In this document: positions 59,439 to 64,000 of the stretch, one piece after another
Numbering within the stretch: position 1 is the first letter of the stretch
How the letters are laid out: each line of letters starts with the position of its first letter
From: Paenibacillus_E sp040812395
Lineage (GTDB): Bacteria; Bacillota; Bacilli; Paenibacillales; NBRC-103111
Assembly: GCF_040812395.1 (NCBI RefSeq)
Contig: NZ_JBFNXH010000002.1
Span: 496,001 to 560,000 of the forward strand
Direction: 5' to 3'
DNA: 64,000 nt
Translations under genes and position numbers: made by a program
The notes under the pieces: model-generated
Databases searched by the model: none
The model's input: the letters and a program-made list of their open reading frames with translations, nothing else
Told to the model about the DNA's origin: nothing

Positions 59439-59765
59439 ATGGGAATTGAAAATGGTTCTGCTGAATATTTTATGACAAAGCTGGGAGAAGCGAAAACTCA
59501 CTTTGAACGTGCTCTTGACTGTAAGCATACAGAGTTTGATGACCTCTATCCCTATATGATTGAACACCCTCAATTTTTTTGGTACAAACGCTATGTGGCT
59601 TGGTCGGAATTGTTGACAGTTGTGAAGCTCTGCACAGAGCTGTCATTTGAGTGGGAAGGACAATTCTCTACGGCTCAAGCGGAATATATTCAGAAGCGTG
59701 TGATGTCGAGCAAGGTCCTTGACTTCTGGTTCGAGACGAACGATTCCAAGGAGCATGTTAGTTAA
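59439..59765 (+). CDS. Conserved-looking small protein, unknown function
   Basis: A 108-residue soluble, probably helical protein rich in aromatic residues (HPQFFWYKRYVAWSELL). AGAGGAGG lies 9 bases before the ATG. It follows xpt by 80 bp in the same direction and ends before a strong terminator. No domain recognised. Confidence 0.7.
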   Translation: MGIENGSAEYFMTKLGEAKTHFERALDCKHTEFDDLYPYMIEHPQFFWYKRYVAWSELLTVVKLCTELSFEWEGQFSTAQAEYIQKRVMSSKVLDFWFETNDSKEHVS

Positions 59766-59780
59766 ATTTCATCTTCAAAT

Positions 59781-59820
59781 AAAAGGCCAATGCATCCTTT
59801 TGGATGTGTTGGCTTTTTTA
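59781..59820 (+). terminator. Rho-independent terminator
   Basis: AAAGGCCAATGCATCC pairs with GGATGTGTTGGCTTTT (few mismatches) and ends in TTTTTTA. Confidence 0.88.
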
Positions 59821-59936
59821 CATTATAGAATTTATAAAATTTCAGGGAGGGCATGCCTTCCACCTTGTTTTTGTTATTGGTAAGGCAGAGATATGGAGAC
59901 GAACATCCTGTTGGGAGTAAAAGATCGGGAAGTGCG

Positions 59937-60376
59937 ACAGCGGTTTGGAGTATTGAAATATTGCAATTCCGCCACGATCTGCGATAGATCGTCTTTTTGC
60001 ATGGGTGAGCGGAACGTAGGTACGCTATGAGACGGTATTTTCAGTTGAACGGACGTTTCGCGGAACTTCCGTACCTTATGAGCAGGAAATGTGGGGTTTT
60101 CGGCAGAGTTTCGTACATTTAACGCACCCTAGTTCCGCTTCAGGGGGAGAAAAGGGACATGAGCGTGGAATAAGGTATCGTAGTTCCGTCGATTTCGCTG
60201 TGCATGGGGATTGACGGTTCGGCAGTACCTTCTCCGTTTTCTTGTGAGGCATGCGGAAGTGAAATGTAACTCGGAATGTTACAGGGGTGTTCATGGAAAA
60301 CCCCATACCCAATTCCCTCCCCATGCCTAAACGTGTGGGTTTAGTTAAGGACTTTGCCTCAGGTTAGGTTTTTCTT
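59937..60376 (+). repeat. Dispersed intergenic repeat, copy 3 (full)
   Basis: This has the same layout as copy 2: ACAGCGGTTTGGA start, unit GCGGAACGTAGGTACGCTAT at 60009-60028, unit CGGAACTTCCGTACCTTATG at 60061-60080, and inverted AACGCACCCTAGTTCCGC at 60121-60138. Both arms carry partly matching changes. The right end has AACCCCATAC and GTGTGGGTT (60299-60308, 60333-60341) and a weaker final stem with TTTTTC. It lies 45 bp before the SNF2 gene, and nothing else fills the 656-bp gap except the terminator at 59781. Confidence 0.85.
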
Positions 60377-60421
60377 ATAATGATTACAACCATATTTTTC
60401 TCAAAAGGATGGATACAGGCA

Positions 60422-63400
60422 ATGAGCTTTCAGTTAACGGATCAGGTCATTCGGTCATTGTGCGGCCTGTTTGCATATGAGAAGGGGGAAGATTTCTACC
60501 AGGAGGGCAGGGTAACCTTCACGAATGAGGATTCCGGAAGAGATGAATACGAAGCTATTGTTAAAGAGGAAAGCATGCATGAGGTCCGCGTGGAATTCGA
60601 TTCACACGATGAAATCGATGCAAGATGCACATGCCCTGCGTATTTTCCTGACGACTTCTATTGCGCGCATATTGCCGCGGTGCTGCTGCATATTCAAGAT
60701 TTTCAGGCGGCTTCTTCACCATCTATGAGGGATTCCAGGGAGCTGGCGAATAACAACGAAGCAGTGACTTCGGCTGGTGACTCGCTCATGACGTCCGGCC
60801 TGTTGGCGTTATTCGGTGAAAAGACGCTGCTTTCAACTCAGACGCGAGCCCTTTTTGATGCGCGGGAAGTTCTCGACGTGGAGTTTACCTGCAAACCATT
60901 TTCTTTCCACCGGAAAATCATGTTCGGCATTGAGATCAAAGTCGGGTCAAAACGGTTGTACATGGCCCATAAAATCAGAGAGTTTCTGGATCATATCGAC
61001 CGGAAAAAAGCGTATGTATTCTCTAAAAACTTCATTTATGATCCAAATCATCACAGCTTCGGAAAAGAAAACGATGCGATACTGCGTCAACTCATTCAAA
61101 TCTATCGTCAGGAAGAGATATACCGAGATTCGGGTAATTCGCTGAATCGTTTGGGGGGCGAAAGGATGATTTTGATTCCGCCTCTTTTTGGGGAGAAGCT
61201 GCTGCCGTTGCTTGTGGATGCTCCTTTAGGCAAGATAGAGCAGGATAACCGCACCATTAACGGGATTGAATGGAACGAGGCTTCCATTCCTCTGAGCTTT
61301 GAGTTCGATCAGGCTCGGACTGAAGGTTACCAGTTAGAGGTTCTGGGGTTGGATGAAATTATCGTTATGGAGGCTTATGGCATTGTCCTTTCCGAAGGAA
61401 AGCTGCAGAAGCTGCCGGATCAGCAATGCAAACGCCTTGCGGAGCTTAAGCAGATGATGGAAGCTTCCCGCAGGCACCGAATCCAAATACCGCATACACA
61501 AATAGAGCCATTTATGGAAAAGGTGATTCCTGGTCTCATGAAGCTGGGAAGCGTTCGAATCGCGCAAAGCGTTTCGGATCGGATGATGCAAATGCCCTTA
61601 AAGGCCAAGCTTTACCTAGACCGGGTCAAGGATCGGTTGCTTGCTGAGTTGGAGTTTCAATATGGTGAAATTCTTATCAATCCGTTAGAAGGCAGCATTC
61701 AGCGCCGCAGCGGGGACCGCATTCTCGTGCGGGACGGAGAGCAAGAAAGGCAAATTCTTTCGCTCATGGAGCAAGGCGCGTTCGCGAAAACAGAAGTCGG
61801 CTATTTCCTCGATGACGAAGAGGCGGAATATGAATTTTTGCATAACATCGTTCCACAGTTGGAGAAGCATTTGGTCGTTTATGCCACTTCAGCGGTAAAA
61901 GCCAAGCTTTATACCGGGCCGATCCATCCGAAGGTTAAAGTTGATGTGGATGAGCGGACAGATTGGCTGGAATTCCAGTTTGAACTGAGCGGAATTCCAG
62001 AATCGGAGATTCGACGTATCCTTAAGTCTCTGGCGGAGAAACGGAACTTCCATAAGCTTCCGAATGGGGCGTTAATGCCTCTGGAAAGCGCCGAGTTTCA
62101 AGAAATTGTCCGTGTCATGAATGAGTTAGGGATAGGCCATAGAGACGTTCTCGCAGAGAAAATCCGTCTTCCTGTTATTCGAGGACTCCAGTTGATGGTT
62201 GCCGAGAGACAAGGGAATGCCGTGAGCCTTGGCAAATCGCTTCGACGTCTGCTGGACAATGTGCGCAATCCCGATCATTTGGAATTCCCTGTGCCGTCAA
62301 GCCTGGAATCCGTGCTTCGGGATTATCAGAAATATGGGTTCGGCTGGATGAAGACGCTTGCCCATTATCGGTTTGGCGGCATCCTCGCAGATGATATGGG
62401 TCTTGGTAAAACGCTGCAAAGCATAGCTTTTATTGTCTCCATGTTGCCCGAGATCAGGGAGCGGAAGCTGCCTGCGATTATAGTTTCTCCTGCTTCTCTC
62501 GTGTATAACTGGCGGAATGAATTCAAAAAATTCGCGCCAGAGCTGCTAGTTGTCATTGCTGATGGTACTAGGGTGGAGCGTACCAAGATTTTGAAACATG
62601 CAGCGAATGTGGATGTGATCATTGCCTCTTATCCACTGCTGCGAAGGGACATCGATTTATATGTCGACTCATCTTTTCATACGCTCATTCTGGATGAAGC
62701 GCAGGTATTCAAAAATTATGCGACCCAAACCGCACAGGCTGTGAAAGTGATTAGGGCACAATACCGTTTCGCCTTAACGGGAACACCTGTGGAGAACAGA
62801 CTAGAGGAGCTCTGGTCCATCTTTGATGCGGTGTTTCCAGCGTTGTTCCCGGCGAGAAAGGCCTTCAACGAATTATCCAGGGAAACCGTGGCTAAGCGGA
62901 TTCGCCCCTTCCTGCTGCGCAGGTTAAAGACGGACGTGCTCAAAGAGCTGCCGGAAAAGATCGAGTCGCTGCAGGCCTCAGAGCTGCTGCCGGAGCAAAA
63001 GAAGCTGTATGCCGCTTATCTGGCCGAGCTGCAGCAGGAAACGTTGAAGCATCTGAACGAACAGGGCTTTCAGAAAAACAGAATCAAAATCCTGGCCGGT
63101 TTGACCCGTCTCCGCCAGTTATGCTGTCATCCTTCATTGTTTGTAGAAGATTATACCGGCAGCTCGGCAAAATTCGAACAGTTGCTGGAAATTATAGAAG
63201 ATTGCCGAAGTGCCGGGAAGCGATTGCTAATCTTCTCGCAATTTACACAGATGTTGGCATTGATGGAGAGGGAACTTAGCGTACAGGGTGTGCCTTATTT
63301 CTATTTGGATGGCCAAACGCCTCCCGCAGAGCGAGTGGAATTATGCAACAGATTCAATGGCGGTGAACGCGATTTGTTTCTGCTTTCTTTAAAAGCAGGC

Positions 63401-63682
63401 GGCACCGGCCTGAATTTGACTGGAGCGGATACGGTAGTCCTCTATGACTTATGGTGGAATCCAGCTGTGGAGCAGCAGGCAGCCGACCGTGCCCATCGCA
63501 TTGGACAGCAAAACGTTGTGCAAGTTATTCGCCTTGTTACTCAAGGTACGGTGGAGGACAAGATGTATGAGCTCCAACAAAGAAAGAAAAACCTGATCGA
63601 GGAAGTCATCCGTCCTGGTGAAGAGGCGCTATCTACGCTGTCGGAGCAGGAAATCCGGGAGATTTTGATGATTGAATCTTGA
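60422..63682 (+). CDS. SNF2-family helicase with SWIM zinc finger
   Basis: A 1086-residue ATP-driven DNA translocase. The N-terminal SWIM zinc finger has C69, C71, C81 and H83 (CTCPAYFPDDFYCAH). A long middle region of the SNF2-associated type (about 250-570) follows. The helicase core is at about 630-1080: DDMGLGKTLQSI near 656, LILDEAQVFKN near 755, then KAGGTGLNLTGADTVVLYD and DRAHRIGQ. Motifs are intact. It may remodel DNA-protein complexes in repair; targets unknown. AAGGATGG lies 9 bases before the chosen ATG. The gene follows repeat copy 3. Confidence 0.92.
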   Translation: MSFQLTDQVIRSLCGLFAYEKGEDFYQEGRVTFTNEDSGRDEYEAIVKEESMHEVRVEFDSHDEIDARCTCPAYFPDDFYCAHIAAVLLHIQDFQAASSPSMRDSRELANNNEAVTSAGDSLMTSGLLALFGEKTLLSTQTRALFDAREVLDVEFTCKPFSFHRKIMFGIEIKVGSKRLYMAHKIREFLDHIDRKKAYVFSKNFIYDPNHHSFGKENDAILRQLIQIYRQEEIYRDSGNSLNRLGGERMILIPPLFGEKLLPLLVDAPLGKIEQDNRTINGIEWNEASIPLSFEFDQARTEGYQLEVLGLDEIIVMEAYGIVLSEGKLQKLPDQQCKRLAELKQMMEASRRHRIQIPHTQIEPFMEKVIPGLMKLGSVRIAQSVSDRMMQMPLKAKLYLDRVKDRLLAELEFQYGEILINPLEGSIQRRSGDRILVRDGEQERQILSLMEQGAFAKTEVGYFLDDEEAEYEFLHNIVPQLEKHLVVYATSAVKAKLYTGPIHPKVKVDVDERTDWLEFQFELSGIPESEIRRILKSLAEKRNFHKLPNGALMPLESAEFQEIVRVMNELGIGHRDVLAEKIRLPVIRGLQLMVAERQGNAVSLGKSLRRLLDNVRNPDHLEFPVPSSLESVLRDYQKYGFGWMKTLAHYRFGGILADDMGLGKTLQSIAFIVSMLPEIRERKLPAIIVSPASLVYNWRNEFKKFAPELLVVIADGTRVERTKILKHAANVDVIIASYPLLRRDIDLYVDSSFHTLILDEAQVFKNYATQTAQAVKVIRAQYRFALTGTPVENRLEELWSIFDAVFPALFPARKAFNELSRETVAKRIRPFLLRRLKTDVLKELPEKIESLQASELLPEQKKLYAAYLAELQQETLKHLNEQGFQKNRIKILAGLTRLRQLCCHPSLFVEDYTGSSAKFEQLLEIIEDCRSAGKRLLIFSQFTQMLALMERELSVQGVPYFYLDGQTPPAERVELCNRFNGGERDLFLLSLKAGGTGLNLTGADTVVLYDLWWNPAVEQQAADRAHRIGQQNVVQVIRLVTQGTVEDKMYELQQRKKNLIEEVIRPGEEALSTLSEQEIREILMIES

Positions 63683-63722
63683 ACGAATCAGGGAGTCCTG
63701 ACTTTCATGTTTTTGAAATAAT

Positions 63723-63763
63723 AAAATGCCTTGACTTGTAATGATGACCAGGTCAGGGCATTT
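63723..63763. terminator. Bidirectional terminator after the SNF2 gene
   Basis: AAATGCCTTGAC pairs with GTCAGGGCATTT (one mismatch) around TTGTAATGATGACCAG, between converging genes. Confidence 0.8.
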
Positions 63764-63769
63764 GGTTTG

Positions 63770-64000
63770 TCAGATTCCCGACTCCAGAATATGCATGCTT
63801 TCAATATGACGTTTCGTTTCTTCCGTCCCCAGCCTATGCAGCGCGCGGTATACTTCGGTCAAATAATAATCATAGTCTTGATTCGATTCGTTGTTATAAT
63901 AAACCCTCCAAGGCAAATAAGAGCTTTCGTAGCTGCTTTGCGAGGTATTATCTGTTTCTTCAAAAAGCTCCTGCAACTGATCGATCTCCTCCTCATTGGC
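63770..64000 (-). CDS. Hypothetical protein, N-terminus beyond window edge
   Basis: This frame is open to the last base of the window; 76 residues of the C-terminal part are visible (ends KRHIESMHILESGI). It is rich in Tyr, Asn and acidic residues, with a helix near the end. An internal TTG at 63976 has no ribosome site, so the real start is likely outside. No family recognised; the neighbour shares only the terminator. Confidence 0.6.
   Translation of the reverse strand, partial: ANEEEIDQLQELFEETDNTSQSSYESSYLPWRVYYNNESNQDYDYYLTEVYRALHRLGTEETKRHIESMHILESGI

Overview
The window looks like chromosomal DNA of a spore-forming, S-layer-bearing Firmicute, most probably Paenibacillus or a close relative. 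The evidence is a nutrient germinant-receptor operon, several secreted proteins ending in SLH domains, a modular GH87 alpha-1,3-glucanase, DUF6509 and YkvI family proteins, strong AGGAGG-type ribosome binding sites, and abundant TTG/GTG starts. No rRNA, tRNA, phage module or intact insertion sequence was seen.

Layout. 1-5.3 kb: end of a dispersed repeat, an XRE regulator, a stand-alone beta-ketoacyl-ACP synthase divergent from an MmyB-type regulator, an orphan LuxR-type response regulator and a BtrH-like protein. 5.3-9.2 kb: a large secreted GH87 glucanase behind a cre-like palindrome. 9.2-11.6 kb: small membrane proteins and XRE regulators. 11.6-15.8 kb: germination operon in the order gerA, gerC, a small membrane gene, gerB, all on the minus strand. 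16-20 kb: a ThuA/aldose-1-epimerase fusion, an IS1595-type transposase remnant, and a GC-rich NAD(P)-binding reductase divergent from a MerR regulator that appears leaderless. 20-26.7 kb: a secreted lamin-tail/phospholipase-D protein, a P-loop kinase and an NHL/Ig/FN3/SLH surface protein. 26.8-29.7 kb: a TetR regulator that seems to start at ATC, its MFS efflux pump with matching operators, and an ABC-type ATPase. 30-38.2 kb: an RND efflux pair (lipoprotein adaptor plus AcrB-type permease) followed by an RCC1-repeat/SLH surface protein. 38.2-44.7 kb: gene debris, then a type I-C CRISPR-Cas effector operon (cas3-cas5-cas8c-cas7) with no cas4-cas1-cas2 and no array in the window. 45.5-46.6 kb: a candidate ADP-ribosyltransferase-fold polymorphic toxin. 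47-64 kb: mostly housekeeping genes: DUF6509, phosphodiester glycosidase, diguanylate cyclase, GT4 glycosyltransferase, the YhaO/YhaN (SbcCD-like) pair, YkvI, DedA, a lipoprotein, xanthine phosphoribosyltransferase and a SWIM/SNF2 helicase.

Non-coding structure. A dispersed intergenic repeat of about 440 bp occurs three times (1-515, 46606-47054, 59937-60376), and its right end occurs a fourth time (29930-30010). It contains copies of a CGGAAC...TTATGAGC unit in both orientations, able to form a long hairpin. It ends in a second hairpin plus a terminator-like stem just upstream of plus-strand genes. Two tandem 36-bp units with covarying palindromes precede the RCC1/SLH gene.

The most unusual items are the structured repeat family, the orphan I-C effector operon whose Cas5 seems to have lost a catalytic histidine, the ART-like toxin, the ThuA-mutarotase fusion, the covarying tandem hairpins, and the ATC-started TetR gene. 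None is proven to be a new system; each is given with a test.
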